DNA of 64,000 bases from Mesorhizobium denitrificans (GCF_003403035.1 NZ_QURN01000006.1:124001-188000), one strand, 5' to 3'; shown: positions 52,607 through 62,731, numbered from the stretch's first letter. The notes: a model not told the origin generated them from the letters alone. A program made the numbers and translations.

Positions 52607-54247
52607 ATGTCCAGTGCCTATGACATGCATCTCGACAAGAATGCCGCAAATTATCAGCAGCTGACCCCAATCTCCTATCTGGAACGAGCAGCCCGCACAT
52701 TTCCAGATCATGTGGCGATCATTCACGGCAAAGCGCAGATCAGCTATGGCGAGTTCTGGAAGCGGTCGCTGAAATTGGCCTCCGCGCTGGCCAAATACGG
52801 GATAGGCAAGGGCGACACGGTTACGGTGATGCTTTCCAACACGCCGCCGATGCTCGAGGCGCATTTCGGTGTGCCGATGGTGAAAGCCGTGCTGCATAGC
52901 CTCAACACAAGGCTCGATGCGGCGGTGCTGGCATTCCAACTCGATCATGCCGAGTCGAAGGTCGTGATCGTGGATCGTGAGTTTTCAGGCGTTATGCGCC
53001 AGGCGCTGGACATGGCCGAAGTGAAGCCGTTGGTGATCGACTTCGACGATCCAGAATATGCGGATGACGCACCCTATCCGAAGGGCGAGCGAATCGGCAC
53101 GCTCGACTATGAGGATTTTGTCGCTTCCGGCGACGAGGACTTCAAATGGTCGATGCCTGACGATGAATGGGATGCGATCTCGCTGAATTATACGTCCGGC
53201 ACCACCGGAAATCCGAAAGGTGTCGTCTATCACAATCGTGGCGCGGCGCTGATGGCCTACACCAACACGATCCATGCGCAGATGGGCAAACATTGCGTCT
53301 ATCTCTGGACGCTGCCCATGTTCCATTGCAACGGCTGGTGCTTCCCCTGGACGCTTGCGGTACAGGCGGGTACGCATGTCTGCTTGCGATGGGTGCGGGC
53401 CAAGGCAATGTATGATGCGATTGCGGATTACGGCGTTACCCACCTGTGCGGTGCGCCAATTGTGATGTCGACGCTGCTGAACGCACCGGATCAGGACAAG
53501 CGGGAGTTTTCGCAGACGGTGAGCTTCAATACCGCTGCTGCGCCGCCGCCGGAGGCAGTGCTGGCGGGCATGGCTGACGCGGGTTTCGCGGTTACGCATC
53601 TTTACGGATTGACCGAGACGTATGGACCGGCTGTGGTCAATGAGTGGCATTCGGAATGGGATGAACTCGACCGCCCAGCGCGCACAGCAAAGAAAGCGCG
53701 GCAGGGCGTGCGCTATGCCGCGCTTGAAGATTTGACCGTGCGGGACCCTGAAACCATGCAGGAGACTCCATCCAATGGGGAAACCATCGGCGAGGTGATG
53801 TTCCGCGGCAATATCGTAATGAAGGGCTATCTCAAGAATCCGAAAGCGACGGATGAGGCGTTTTTCGGCGGTTGGTTCCATTCTGGCGACCTCGGCGTCA
53901 TGCATCCGGACGGATATATCCAGCTCAAGGATCGCTCGAAGGACATCATCATTTCGGGCGGCGAGAACATTTCCTCAATCGAAGTGGAAGATGCGCTTTA
54001 CAAGCACCCGGCTGTCGCATCATGCGGTGTCGTTGCACGGCAGGACGACAAATGGGGCGAGGTGCCTATTGCATATGTGGAGTTGAAGCCGGGGCGCACC
54101 GCAACCGAAGGGGAGATTATCGAGCATTGCCGCACCTTGCTGGCGCGGTTCAAATGCCCGAAGGCGGTTATTTTCGCGGAAATTCCCAAGACTTCGACCG
54201 GAAAGATCCAGAAATTCCGCCTGCGGGAGATGGCTCGCGCGGCATGA
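52607..54247 (+). CDS. Medium-chain acyl-CoA ligase (AlkK-like)
   Basis: 546 residues of the adenylate-forming family: YTSGTTGNPKGVVYHNRG (P-loop), GLTETYGPAVVNEW, SGGENISSIEVEDALYKHPA and the C-terminal catalytic lysine in PKTSTGKIQKF. The length and motifs match AlkK/FadD3-like medium-chain or aryl acyl-CoA ligases. GGAGAGGAAGC precedes the ATG by 20 bases. A weak terminator-like repeat (ATTCAAT/ATTGAAT, 54250-54267) follows. Confidence 0.86.
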   Translation: MSSAYDMHLDKNAANYQQLTPISYLERAARTFPDHVAIIHGKAQISYGEFWKRSLKLASALAKYGIGKGDTVTVMLSNTPPMLEAHFGVPMVKAVLHSLNTRLDAAVLAFQLDHAESKVVIVDREFSGVMRQALDMAEVKPLVIDFDDPEYADDAPYPKGERIGTLDYEDFVASGDEDFKWSMPDDEWDAISLNYTSGTTGNPKGVVYHNRGAALMAYTNTIHAQMGKHCVYLWTLPMFHCNGWCFPWTLAVQAGTHVCLRWVRAKAMYDAIADYGVTHLCGAPIVMSTLLNAPDQDKREFSQTVSFNTAAAPPPEAVLAGMADAGFAVTHLYGLTETYGPAVVNEWHSEWDELDRPARTAKKARQGVRYAALEDLTVRDPETMQETPSNGETIGEVMFRGNIVMKGYLKNPKATDEAFFGGWFHSGDLGVMHPDGYIQLKDRSKDIIISGGENISSIEVEDALYKHPAVASCGVVARQDDKWGEVPIAYVELKPGRTATEGEIIEHCRTLLARFKCPKAVIFAEIPKTSTGKIQKFRLREMARAA

Positions 54248-54324
54248 AAATTCAATCAAAATTGAATCTAATATTAGCAAAGTGAAGCGTGCTGACACAC
54301 TCTGTTTAAAGATTCCTTGACTCT

Positions 54325-54339
54325 TTAACACCTTGTTAA
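54325..54339 (+). promoter_or_regulatory. CtrA-type box before the small RNA
   Basis: TTAACACCTTGTTAA is an exact TTAA-N7-TTAA, the CtrA consensus of alphaproteobacteria. It lies 16-30 bp upstream of the likely start of the small RNA, in the position of the -35 element. CtrA is the master cell-cycle regulator of this class. Confidence 0.65.
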
Positions 54340-54354
54340 GCTTCACCTGTGCAT

Positions 54355-54461
54355 AGTGAGGCCATCCAGTGATCTGGATTCTTACCGAGTGGTTTGGACC
54401 ACTTTGTTTGACGCCTCCCTGTTAGACTCCTGAGAGCCGCCCCTCCCGCGGCTCTTTTTTT
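54355..54461 (+). ncRNA. Candidate small RNA with CU-rich loops
   Basis: Three stem-loops in a row between the acyl-CoA ligase and rcdA: CCAGTGATCTGG (54366-54377), AGTGGTTTGGACCACT (54388-54403), and the terminator GAGCCGC-CCCTCCC-GCGGCTC (54434-54454) followed by seven T. Unpaired CGCCTCCCTG lies between stems two and three, and CCCTCCC fills the last loop. CU-rich loops that resemble anti-Shine-Dalgarno sequences are found in alphaproteobacterial regulatory RNAs. No reading frame of note is inside. A CtrA box lies at the promoter position. The 5' end is an estimate. Confidence 0.68.
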
Positions 54462-54475
54462 GGGCAAAAGGCGCG

Positions 54476-54490
54476 TTAACCCTTTATTAA
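54476..54490 (+). promoter_or_regulatory. CtrA-type box before rcdA
   Basis: TTAACCCTTTATTAA is another exact TTAA-N7-TTAA, 125 bp before the rcdA start and after the small-RNA terminator. rcdA encodes a factor in CtrA degradation, so a CtrA site here would make a feedback loop. Confidence 0.65.
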
Positions 54491-54614
54491 ACATAATCTT
54501 GCCAACCGGTGATCTACGGCGCATCTTCGCCCGCATACGCTTGATCGTTCGACAGGCGCGAGGAAAAACAATGGCTGGCGGAACAATGAAAAAATCAACG
54601 GCAGGGGCGCCGGT

Positions 54615-55139
54615 ATGAATGAGGTTTCCAGGGAAGCCGCGAAGACCGTTCGGCTGGCTGAACGCAGGCTGCATTCGGACTCTTTCAAGCCACTTTACAA
54701 TGAGGGAATGGCGCTGGTTGAGCGCACAGCCGAATATCTCGATGGACGCGGGAGAGCGGCGGCCAAGGGCCTGTCTCGTCCGGCCGCTACATTATACGCT
54801 GCTGAATCCATGCGACTCACGACGCGGCTGATGCAGGTGGCGTCATGGCTGCTGCTTCAGCGAGCGTTCAATTCGGGCGAGATGACGCGCGATCAGGTGG
54901 CCTCGGAGAAATCCAAGGTCCGGCTGGATACGCCCTCGGCACATCAAGAGACGCTTGGCTGGACGGAATTGCCGGACGAATTTCGTGAACTGGTCGACCT
55001 TTCGCTGCGATTGCAGGCGCGAGTGCGCCGGATGGATGAGGAAATTTACGGCCAAACCACCGAGCAGACGCTGAACAGACGCGGCAATCCCGTTTCCGAT
55101 CAGATACTTTTGCTGAAAACTGCATTCGGTCGCGGATGA
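54615..55139 (+). CDS. rcdA: CtrA-degradation regulator RcdA (DUF1465)
   Basis: 174 residues matching DUF1465: VRLAERRLHSDSFKPLYNEG, then LYAAESMRLTTRLMQVASWL and LPDEFRELVDLSLRLQARVR. In Caulobacter RcdA is a helical adaptor that, with CpdR and PopA, brings CtrA to ClpXP at the pole. The disordered C-terminal tail is short here. GGGGCGCCGGT precedes the ATG, a weak ribosome site. Confidence 0.85.
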   Translation: MNEVSREAAKTVRLAERRLHSDSFKPLYNEGMALVERTAEYLDGRGRAAAKGLSRPAATLYAAESMRLTTRLMQVASWLLLQRAFNSGEMTRDQVASEKSKVRLDTPSAHQETLGWTELPDEFRELVDLSLRLQARVRRMDEEIYGQTTEQTLNRRGNPVSDQILLLKTAFGRG

Positions 55140-55209
55140 TTTCCACCTAAATGTTTCTGGTTTGTTCACATTTCGCTGGCATGCCACGCCCCAAAGGGGA
55201 TAATTCGGC

Positions 55210-55725
55210 ATGCAGCGCGCGATTCGCATCATTGGGATTGATCCCGGCCTGAGACGCACCGGTTGGGGTGTCATAGAGGCTATTGGCAATTCACTTCGCT
55301 TTGTGGCGTCGGGAACGGTTCGTTCCGACGAGAAGGCGGCGCTGGCCGCGCGACTCTGTCAGTTGCATGACGGGCTTGTGGATGTGATGCGCCGCCATGA
55401 GCCGGAAGAGGCTGCTGTGGAGAACACCTTCGTCAACCGTGATGCCTCGGCCACGCTGAAGCTTGGACAGGCACGTGGCGTGGCGATGCTTGTGCCTGCG
55501 CTCGGTGGGCTCGCTGTTGCGGAATATGCGCCCAATGCGGTTAAAAAGGCTGTGATTGGCGTCGGCAAGGGCGAGAAGGGGCAGATCGTGATGATGGTCA
55601 AGGTTCTGATGCCCAAAGCTACGTTCGATACGGATGATGCGGCTGACGCGCTGGCAATCGCGATCTGCCACGCGCATCATCGCCAGAGCGTGCAGGGCCG
55701 TCTCGCTGCGGCCGTGGCGGGGTAG
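55210..55725 (+). CDS. ruvC: Holliday junction endonuclease RuvC
   Basis: 171 residues. The acidic active-site residues are in [25 protein letters not shown] and [17 protein letters not shown], all conserved. It cuts Holliday junctions in complex with RuvAB. It is first of the ruvC-ruvA-ruvB set, 12 bp from ruvA. Confidence 0.95.
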   Translation: MQRAIRIIGIDPGLRRTGWGVIEAIGNSLRFVASGTVRSDEKAALAARLCQLHDGLVDVMRRHEPEEAAVENTFVNRDASATLKLGQARGVAMLVPALGGLAVAEYAPNAVKKAVIGVGKGEKGQIVMMVKVLMPKATFDTDDAADALAIAICHAHHRQSVQGRLAAAVAG

Positions 55726-55737
55726 GGGCGCGGCATC

Positions 55738-56358
55738 ATGATTGGAAAACTCAAGGGGTCGGTTGACGAGATCGAGGATGATCATTGCACGGTAGACGTG
55801 CATGGCGTGGGTTACGTCGCCTATTGCTCGACGCGAACTTTGTCGGCGCTGCCGGGGTCCGGTGAAGCAGTGACCTTGTTCATCGAAACCTATGTTCGCG
55901 AGGACATGATACGGCTTTATGGGTTTCAGTCCTCGCTGGAGCGGGAATGGTTCCGTCTGCTCATGAACAATGTGCAGGGGGTTGGTGCGAAGGTCGCGCT
56001 GGCTGTTCTTTCGACGCTTTCCCCCGGTGATTTGGCCAATGCAATTGCACTGCGCGACATTGCGATGGTGAGCCGTGCGCCGGGCGTTGGCAAGAAGGTC
56101 GCGGAGCGTATCGTGACGGAATTGAAAGCCAAGGCTCCGGCCTATTCCGGCGAGGCGAGCGGGACGATTGGATTGAAGCAAGCGCTGGGTGAGGGCGTTG
56201 CGCCGTCGCCGGTTGCCGATGCCGTGTCCGCACTCGCGAACCTTGGCTACTCTCGCGACATTGCCGCGAACGCGGTTGCGGCGGCGATCAAGGAGGCGGG
56301 AGAGGGTGCGGATTCGGCAAAGCTTATCCGCTTGGGGCTGAAGGAATTGGCGCGTTGA
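55738..56358 (+). CDS. ruvA: Holliday junction branch-migration protein RuvA
   Basis: 206 residues starting [22 protein letters not shown]-fold, two helix-hairpin-helix segments ([15 protein letters not shown] and [15 protein letters not shown]) and the C-terminal RuvB-binding domain are all visible. It binds the junction and loads RuvB. Confidence 0.95.
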   Translation: MIGKLKGSVDEIEDDHCTVDVHGVGYVAYCSTRTLSALPGSGEAVTLFIETYVREDMIRLYGFQSSLEREWFRLLMNNVQGVGAKVALAVLSTLSPGDLANAIALRDIAMVSRAPGVGKKVAERIVTELKAKAPAYSGEASGTIGLKQALGEGVAPSPVADAVSALANLGYSRDIAANAVAAAIKEAGEGADSAKLIRLGLKELAR

Positions 56359-56401
56359 GTTCTGTCTTGTTATGCAGAGTTTGCCGTGCGAGGACACGGC
56401 C

Positions 56402-57439
56402 ATGAACACAGCGCCACGCCTGATCTCATCAGAAAAGCGCACCGAGGATGTCGACCAGACACTTCGTCCGCAGACGCTTGACGATTTCGTCGGGCAGGCA
56501 GCAGCGCGCGCCAATCTCAAAGTGTTCGTGGAAGCAGCCAAGCAGCGTGGCGAAGCGTTGGACCATGTGTTGTTTGTCGGGCCGCCCGGTCTCGGAAAGA
56601 CGACGCTCGCGCAAATCATGGCGCGAGAGATGGGCGTTAATTTCAGATCAACATCTGGGCCGGTTATCGCGAAGGCGGGCGACCTCGCAGCACTGCTGAC
56701 GAATCTCGAGGAGCGCGATGTACTGTTTATCGACGAGATTCACCGGCTAAGTCCGGCGGTCGAGGAAATTCTCTATCCCGCGATGGAGGACTATCAACTC
56801 GATCTCATCATCGGCGAAGGGCCTGCGGCGCGCTCGGTGAAAATTGATCTGGCGAAGTTCACGTTGGTTGCGGCGACGACGCGCCTGGGCCTCATTACGA
56901 ATCCGCTGCGGGACCGTTTTGGCATTCCCGTGCGGCTGAACTTCTATACCGTCGAAGAGCTGGAACTGATCGTAAGACGCGGCGCGCGTATTCTGGGCAT
57001 GCCGATGGGTGATGACGGCGCGGTGGAAATTGCGCGACGCGCACGGGGTACGCCGCGCATTGCCGGACGGCTGCTGCGGCGCGTGCGCGACTTTGCATCG
57101 GTGGCGGGTGTGGAGAAAGTGGATCGCCGTATCGCTGATGAAGCGCTGTCGCGGCTGGAGGTCGATCAGCTTGGGCTGGATCAACTCGACCGCCGCTACC
57201 TCACGATGATCGCATCGAATTTCGGCGGCGGGCCGGTGGGCATTGAGACGATTGCGGCGGGCTTGTCTGAGCCGCGCGATGCAATTGAGGATATTATCGA
57301 GCCGTATCTGATCCAGCAGGGCTTTATTCAGAGAACGCCGCGTGGTCGTGTTTTGACGGCCAATGCATGGCGGCATCTCGGTATAGACCCGCCGAAGGAA
57401 TTCGTGCAGCAGCAAATCAATTTGTTTCAGGAAGAGTGA
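56402..57439 (+). CDS. ruvB: Holliday junction branch-migration ATPase RuvB
   Basis: 345 residues. Walker [13 protein letters not shown], Walker [10 protein letters not shown], and the arginine finger segment [14 protein letters not shown] are present. It drives branch migration as a hexamer on each side of RuvA. The ATG at 56402 gives the usual N-terminus; the frame is open to 56372. Confidence 0.95.
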   Translation: MNTAPRLISSEKRTEDVDQTLRPQTLDDFVGQAAARANLKVFVEAAKQRGEALDHVLFVGPPGLGKTTLAQIMAREMGVNFRSTSGPVIAKAGDLAALLTNLEERDVLFIDEIHRLSPAVEEILYPAMEDYQLDLIIGEGPAARSVKIDLAKFTLVAATTRLGLITNPLRDRFGIPVRLNFYTVEELELIVRRGARILGMPMGDDGAVEIARRARGTPRIAGRLLRRVRDFASVAGVEKVDRRIADEALSRLEVDQLGLDQLDRRYLTMIASNFGGGPVGIETIAAGLSEPRDAIEDIIEPYLIQQGFIQRTPRGRVLTANAWRHLGIDPPKEFVQQQINLFQEE

Positions 57440-57441
57440 AA

Positions 57442-57912
57442 GTGAGTGTTTCCGGCAGTGATCTTGCGCTGACTGGCGTGCTCGACAGGGGCACGCACCG
57501 ATTGCTCGCGCGGGTATATTATGCCGATACGGATTTTTCGGGTGTGGTTTATCACGCGCGCTATCTGGAATTTCTGGAGCGTGGGCGTTCCGACTTTCTG
57601 CGGCTTTGCGGGGTGCATCACACCGAATTGCACGACGGAAAGCACGGTGAAAAGATCGTCTGGGTCGTACGGCGCATGGAGATTGATTTCCGCACGCCTG
57701 CCCGCATCGACGACATCATTACGGTCGAAACACATGTAGCTGAATTATCGGGCGCGCGCATATTTATGGCGCAGCGTCTATTGCGCGGCGAGGAAGTGCT
57801 GGTGGAAGCGCGAGTCGAGGCCGCGATTATCGGTGAAACGGGTCGGCCACGGCGCTTTCCCAGGGAGTGGGTTGCGGCATTTTTGCCGGGCGACCGCCCG
57901 CTAACCTCCTGA
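57442..57912 (+). CDS. ybgC: Acyl-CoA thioesterase YbgC
   Basis: 156 residues. The 4-hydroxybenzoyl-CoA thioesterase motif YYADTDFSGVVYHARYLEF carries the catalytic aspartate. YbgC works on short-chain acyl-CoA or ACP and is encoded at the head of the tol-pal cluster in most proteobacteria, linking phospholipid synthesis to the Tol system. I choose GTG at 57442, behind GGAAGAG; another GTG at 57436 would overlap the ruvB stop. Confidence 0.9.
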   Translation: MSVSGSDLALTGVLDRGTHRLLARVYYADTDFSGVVYHARYLEFLERGRSDFLRLCGVHHTELHDGKHGEKIVWVVRRMEIDFRTPARIDDIITVETHVAELSGARIFMAQRLLRGEEVLVEARVEAAIIGETGRPRRFPREWVAAFLPGDRPLTS

Positions 57913-57917
57913 CTTTT

Positions 57918-57936
57918 CTAACGTATCGTTAACCAT
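57918..57936 (+). promoter_or_regulatory. CtrA-like site upstream of tolQ
   Basis: CTAACGTATCGTTAACCAT has one mismatch to TTAA-N7-TTAA (C for the first T) and ends in TTAACCAT, the other CtrA-type motif. It lies in the 204-bp gap between ybgC and tolQ, which probably contains the tol-pal promoter. Confidence 0.45.
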
Positions 57937-58116
57937 AACGGTCCATTAAGGGAAAACCGAAAGGTTGCATGCAATCCGTATGCCTTCCTTTCACCAAATT
58001 TCGCCGTGAAAAGGCCGCGAAACACGCTTTCCGAAGCATGTCCGGTTGGTTGCGGCCAGACAGGGAAAGACGGCGCAGCGCCCATATTGCGGGGCTGTTT
58101 CTTTAGGGACACAAAG

Positions 58117-58833
58117 ATGGAACAACTTCCTCTCGCGGCGACAGGCGCGGAATTGTCGGTCTGGAGCTTGTTCTGGCAGGCTGGATGGGTCGTCAAACTG
58201 GTGATGATCGGACTGCTGGGCGCGTCTGTCTGGACATGGGCAATCGTTTTCGACAAAATATTCGCCTATGCCCGCATGCGCTCGGCGCTTGATCGTTTTG
58301 AGCAAATTTTCTGGTCCGGGCAATCGCTCGAAGAGCTTTATCGCACTTTGGCTGATCGCACGACGACCGGCATGGGCGCGATTTTCGTTGCCGCCATGCG
58401 CGAATGGAAGAAGTCTTTTGAGAAGGGCGCAAAGTCGCCTATCGGGCTGCAGACGCGCATCGACAAGGCGATGGATCTTGCGTTGACGCGGGAGATGGAG
58501 CGGCTGGAAAGCCGTCTCGGCTTCCTTGCCACCATTGGTTCTGCGGCTCCCTTCATCGGCTTGTTCGGAACGGTGGTCGGTATCATGACATCATTCCAGG
58601 CTATTGCCGGTTCGAAATCGACCAACCTGGCTGTCGTTGCGCCCGGCATCGCGGAAGCGCTTCTTGCTACCGCGATTGGCCTGCTGGCGGCCATTCCGGC
58701 GGTTATTGCCTACAACAAGCTGTCATCGGATGTCGGCAAGCTCGGCGTGCGCATGGAAGGCTTTGCGGACGAGTTCTCTGCCATACTGTCGCGCCAAATC
58801 GATGAGAAAGTTGCTCCAAGGGCAGCCGCCTAA
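58117..58833 (+). CDS. tolQ: Tol-Pal system protein TolQ
   Basis: 238 residues: three membrane helices near 25-45, 140-160 and 175-200 with the channel-lining GLFGTVVGIMTSFQAIAGSK and LLATAIGLLAAIPAVIAYN. With TolR it makes the proton channel that energises TolA. ATG at 58117 is preferred over an upstream frame because of homology. Confidence 0.93.
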   Translation: MEQLPLAATGAELSVWSLFWQAGWVVKLVMIGLLGASVWTWAIVFDKIFAYARMRSALDRFEQIFWSGQSLEELYRTLADRTTTGMGAIFVAAMREWKKSFEKGAKSPIGLQTRIDKAMDLALTREMERLESRLGFLATIGSAAPFIGLFGTVVGIMTSFQAIAGSKSTNLAVVAPGIAEALLATAIGLLAAIPAVIAYNKLSSDVGKLGVRMEGFADEFSAILSRQIDEKVAPRAAA

Positions 58834-58857
58834 CTGGAGCGGATTGGATAGACGATC

Positions 58858-59310
58858 ATGGGTATGTCTGCAGGTGGGGCGGGTCGAGGTGGCCGGGGTC
58901 ATAGACGCCGTGGCCGCCATCACGGCCTGATGTCGGAGATAAATGTTACGCCGCTGGTGGACGTAATGCTCGTGCTGCTCATCATTTTCATGGTGGCTGC
59001 GCCGCTGTTGACCTCGACGGTTCCTATCGACCTGCCGAAGGCTAACGCTGCAACGACTGCGGCTGAAACCAAGCCACTTGAAGTTTCGGTCAACCGGGAG
59101 GGCGAAATCTGGATCGGCGACGAATCCTATCCGCTCGGTGAAGTGGCTTCCAAACTCGCAGCAATCGCGAAGACCGGTTATGACGAGCGTATCCTTATCC
59201 GTGGCGATAAGACTGCCGATTATGGCACGATCATGGGCGTGATGGCTGAAATCAGTTCGGCCGGTTACAAGAATATCGGCCTCGTTGGCCTTCCGCAGCA
59301 GGGTTCCTGA
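58858..59310 (+). CDS. tolR: Tol-Pal system protein TolR
   Basis: 150 residues. A Gly/Arg-rich cytoplasmic N-terminus is followed by one helix with the conserved aspartate in INVTPLVDVMLVLLIIFMV, then the periplasmic domain (ILIRGDKTADYGTIMGVMAE). It couples the proton flow of TolQ to TolA. Confidence 0.93.
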   Translation: MGMSAGGAGRGGRGHRRRGRHHGLMSEINVTPLVDVMLVLLIIFMVAAPLLTSTVPIDLPKANAATTAAETKPLEVSVNREGEIWIGDESYPLGEVASKLAAIAKTGYDERILIRGDKTADYGTIMGVMAEISSAGYKNIGLVGLPQQGS

Positions 59311-59318
59311 AGCGGGTT

Positions 59319-60461
59319 ATGAAAAGCAGTCTCACAAGTTCTGTTGTAATGCACGCCGTGCTTCTCGGCTTGGGACTTGTGTCATTGTCCTCGCCGCGCT
59401 CCATGGATGCGTCGGTTGAATCCGTCTCGGTGGATATCGTACCGGTGGAGGAACTAGCGCAGGTGCAGGTCGGCGACAAGAAAGCGCCTATGGCGGAAAG
59501 GCCTGCGCCTATGCCGACATCGCGACCAGACACTGTGCCGGATGCGCAGAAGATCGGCGACAATGAAGTCGATACTGAAAAGCCGCCAATTCCTGACGCG
59601 AAGCCGAAGCCGGTAGAATCAGCGCAGGCTCCAAAGCCTGAGCCCAAGCCGGAAGAGCCTGTCAAAAAGGAAGAAGTTCAGAAGACCGAGAAACCAAAGC
59701 CGGTTCCGGCCACTGAGGTTGCGCAGACAGAGCAGCCGAAGGAAGAGGTCAAGCCTGACCCGGTGAAGCAGCCTCAGCCGGACCCAAAGCCGGAAAAGCA
59801 GGCCGAGCCTAAGCCGGCCGAACAACCCGCAGAAAAGGTAGCGGAGGCGCAGCCGTTAACGACGGACTCCATCGCGGAAACAATTGCCGATTCAAAGCCT
59901 GTCGAGGAAGCCGTCAAGCTGCCTGACAACGCACCGGCACCCGAAGCGAAGCCAAGGCCAGCGGAGGCGCAGACTGCCAAGGCCCCCGATCGCAAGACAT
60001 CTGAGAAGCCGGTGAAAGAGGCGGCGTCCAAGCCAAAGGCCGAAGATAGTGAATTCAGCGAAGATGAAGTCGCTGCGTTGCTGAGCAAGGAAAAAACGGC
60101 CGGAGGCGGTGCAAAGCGTTCCAGTCAGGAAGCATCGCTTGGCGGCAAGCAGAATCAGGGTGCCAAGCTTTCGCGCGGCGAGGAAGATGCGTTGCGTGAG
60201 CAGTTAAGCGGATGCTGGACTATTCCGGCAGGCGCCGAGGGCGGCGAAGGCCTGCGCGTAAAGGTGGCGTTCAACGTCGATTCCAGCGGCAAGCTCGACG
60301 GTCGCCCGCGCGTGGAAGAATCGAGCGGCAACCGCGCATTCGACAACAGCGCGGTGCGCGCCGTGCAAATCTGTGACCAGCAAGGGCTCCAATTGCCGGC
60401 CGGCAAAGCCGATGTTTGGTCCGAGATCGCCGTAAACTTCGATCCGACCGCGATGTTCTGA
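59319..60461 (+). CDS. tolA: Tol-Pal system protein TolA
   Basis: 380 residues: one N-terminal membrane helix (about 6-25), a very long Pro/Lys/Glu-rich middle (about 60-260) in place of the coiled coil of E. coli TolA, and a C-terminal domain from about 285 ([20 protein letters not shown]) of the TonB/TolA kind. It reaches across the periplasm to Pal and TolB. The alphaproteobacterial middle domain is much more proline-rich than enterobacterial ones, so it should be extended. Confidence 0.9.
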   Translation: MKSSLTSSVVMHAVLLGLGLVSLSSPRSMDASVESVSVDIVPVEELAQVQVGDKKAPMAERPAPMPTSRPDTVPDAQKIGDNEVDTEKPPIPDAKPKPVESAQAPKPEPKPEEPVKKEEVQKTEKPKPVPATEVAQTEQPKEEVKPDPVKQPQPDPKPEKQAEPKPAEQPAEKVAEAQPLTTDSIAETIADSKPVEEAVKLPDNAPAPEAKPRPAEAQTAKAPDRKTSEKPVKEAASKPKAEDSEFSEDEVAALLSKEKTAGGGAKRSSQEASLGGKQNQGAKLSRGEEDALREQLSGCWTIPAGAEGGEGLRVKVAFNVDSSGKLDGRPRVEESSGNRAFDNSAVRAVQICDQQGLQLPAGKADVWSEIAVNFDPTAMF

Positions 60462-60490
60462 TCGCGAATGATTCAAAGAGGCAGATAGGA

Positions 60491-61801
60491 ATGAAGAAAC
60501 TGCTCAAATCAATTCTGGTGTTGTCAGTGCTTGCTGCGGCACCCATGGCTATCGTCCAACCAGCACTGGCTCGCGTTGAGATCGATGTGAACAAGGGTGT
60601 GATCGAACCTTTGCCGATTGCTGTCACCGATTTCCTCGGTGAAGGCTTGGGTGCCGAGATTTCCTCGATTGTCGCAGCCGACCTGAAACGCTCGGGGCTG
60701 TTCGCGCCAATCGATAAAGCCGCGTTCGTGGAAAAGATTTCCAACCCGGATGCACAGCCGCGATTTGAGGACTGGAAGGTGATCAACGCGCAGGCGCTGG
60801 TTACCGGACGTGTTTCGACGGAAGCTGATGGGCGTATCCGCGCCGAGTTCCGGCTGTGGGATACGTTTGGCGCACAGCAACTGGTGGGTGAACAGTTCTT
60901 TGCACCGATGGCGAACAAGCGCCGTGTCGCGCACATCATCGCCGATGCGATCTACAAGGCGCTTACCGGCGAGGAAGGCTATTTCGATACGCGCGTGGTG
61001 TTCATCGATGAATCCGGTGCGAAGGATAAGCGCTTGAAGCGCCTTGCCATTATGGATCAGGATGGGGCGAATGTGCGCTATCTGTCGAAGGGTACGACAA
61101 TTGCGCTGACGCCGCGCTTCTCGCCGACGCGTCAGGAAATTACCTACATGTCTTATGAGAGCGGTCAGCCGCAGGTCTATCTGTTGCAGATCGAGACCGG
61201 TCAGCGCGAACTCGTAGGCAATTTCCCTGGCATGACCTTCGCGCCGCGCTTCTCGCCGGATGGGCAGAAGGTCATCATGAGCTTGCTGCGCGATGACGGT
61301 AACTCGAACATTTTCGCGATGGATTTGCGCAGCCGGAATACAACGCGGCTGACGAACACCAATGCAATCGACACCTCGCCGTCTTATTCGCCGGACGGCG
61401 GACAGGTTGTGTTCACCTCGGACCGTGGCGGCCAACCGCAGATCTACAAAATGGGTGCGGACGGTTCCGGCCAGGCACGCATCTCGTTCGGCGGCGGCAG
61501 CTATTCGACGCCGGTCTGGTCGCCGCGCGGTGACTTGATCGCATTCACAAAGCAGGTGGGCGGCGAGTTCCAGATCGGTGTGATGAAGACGGATGGCTCG
61601 GGCGAACGCATCCTGTCGTCGGGTTTTGCGCAGGAGGGGCCGACATGGGCACCGAATGGCCGCGTGCTGATGTTCTTTGCTGAAGGCGCTGGCTCAGGTG
61701 GTCCCAAGCTGCGTACCATCGACTTGACCGGTCGCAACGATCAATCGATCGGAACGCCGAATTACGCGTCTGATCCTGCCTGGTCGCCGCTTCTGGATTG
61801 A
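60491..61801 (+). CDS. tolB: Tol-Pal system beta-propeller protein TolB
   Basis: 436 residues with a signal peptide ([20 protein letters not shown]). The N-terminal domain (about 30-160) precedes a six-bladed propeller with repeats such as [20 protein letters not shown] and [16 protein letters not shown]. It is a periplasmic partner of Pal and TolA. Start chosen from the signal peptide. Confidence 0.95.
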   Translation: MKKLLKSILVLSVLAAAPMAIVQPALARVEIDVNKGVIEPLPIAVTDFLGEGLGAEISSIVAADLKRSGLFAPIDKAAFVEKISNPDAQPRFEDWKVINAQALVTGRVSTEADGRIRAEFRLWDTFGAQQLVGEQFFAPMANKRRVAHIIADAIYKALTGEEGYFDTRVVFIDESGAKDKRLKRLAIMDQDGANVRYLSKGTTIALTPRFSPTRQEITYMSYESGQPQVYLLQIETGQRELVGNFPGMTFAPRFSPDGQKVIMSLLRDDGNSNIFAMDLRSRNTTRLTNTNAIDTSPSYSPDGGQVVFTSDRGGQPQIYKMGADGSGQARISFGGGSYSTPVWSPRGDLIAFTKQVGGEFQIGVMKTDGSGERILSSGFAQEGPTWAPNGRVLMFFAEGAGSGGPKLRTIDLTGRNDQSIGTPNYASDPAWSPLLD

Positions 61802-61817
61802 GCCATTCGTCGCACAC

Positions 61818-61847
61818 GGCGGCATTCTGAACGGCTTGCCGCCTTTT
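61818..61847 (+). terminator. Terminator after tolB
   Basis: GGCGGC (61818-61823) pairs with GCCGCC (61838-61843) and is followed by TTTT. It separates tolB from pal, so pal probably has its own promoter within the 228-bp gap, which is otherwise without genes. Confidence 0.6.
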
Positions 61848-62029
61848 GGCCCCATTCGGTGCAGAAGGGTCCGAATCGAGGGAAAACCTATGGGGAATCA
61901 GCGATTCGGACGGAAGTTAGGGAAACATTAACCCTATTCGTTGAACGCGCATTAACCGCAACGTGGTTACTGGATGGTCAACCACTTCGTTACAGTTTTG
62001 CCAAACGTTACTTTGAAGGAGAGGCGGGT

Positions 62030-62539
62030 ATGCGCCGCATCGCAGCTATAGCAAGAAACCCAGTCGCAGTGGCGCTGGTGGCCGGTCTGGCCATCGCGGG
62101 TTGCGCATCGAAAAAAACGCCGAACAGCGCGGGCGACCTCGGCCTTGGTGGCGGCGCTGGCGCAGCTACGCCAGGCTCGCCGCAAGACTTCACCGTGAAT
62201 GTCGGCGACCGCATTTTCTTTGATACCGATTCGTCTTCGATTCGCGCAGACGCCCAGCAGACGCTGGCTCGTCAGGCTCAATGGTTAAATCGCTATGGCA
62301 ACTACGCAATCACCGTTGAAGGCCATGCCGACGAACGCGGCACGCGCGAGTACAACCTCGCTCTTGGCGCACGCCGTGCAGCGGCAACGCGTGACTTCCT
62401 GATTTCGCAGGGCGTGGCAGGCAATCGCCTCAAGACGATATCCTACGGTAAAGAGCGTCCGGTCGCGGTATGCGACGACATCTCTTGCTGGTCGCAGAAC
62501 CGCCGTGCGGTTACTGTTCCGCGCGGTGCGGGCAGCTAA
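62030..62539 (+). CDS. pal: Peptidoglycan-associated lipoprotein Pal
   Basis: 169 residues. The signal ends in a lipobox (GLAIAGCASK) whose cysteine is lipidated. The OmpA-like domain has VEGHADERGTREYNLALGARRA, the peptidoglycan-binding motif. Pal anchors the outer membrane to peptidoglycan. GGAGAGGCGGGT precedes the ATG. A clean terminator follows. Confidence 0.95.
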   Translation: MRRIAAIARNPVAVALVAGLAIAGCASKKTPNSAGDLGLGGGAGAATPGSPQDFTVNVGDRIFFDTDSSSIRADAQQTLARQAQWLNRYGNYAITVEGHADERGTREYNLALGARRAAATRDFLISQGVAGNRLKTISYGKERPVAVCDDISCWSQNRRAVTVPRGAGS

Positions 62540-62568
62540 TTTCTACCGCGAAGGTCAGAGTTTGAAAG

Positions 62569-62594
62569 AGCGCCGGGCCTGTCCCGGCGCTTTT
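62569..62594 (+). terminator. Terminator after pal
   Basis: AGCGCCGGG (62569-62577) pairs with CCCGGCGCT (62583-62591), followed by TTT. It separates pal and cpoB. Confidence 0.75.
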
Positions 62595-62731
62595 CGCTTG
62601 AGGCTGATTGTTGCCGACATGCAACAACGACGCGCATCTTGCCTGCTGCGCTGCACACATCAAATTTTGGCCGCTAAGATCGTTCTATTTTAGAGAAGGC
62701 CAATGCGCCGACAACAGATTGCGAGAGGCAA

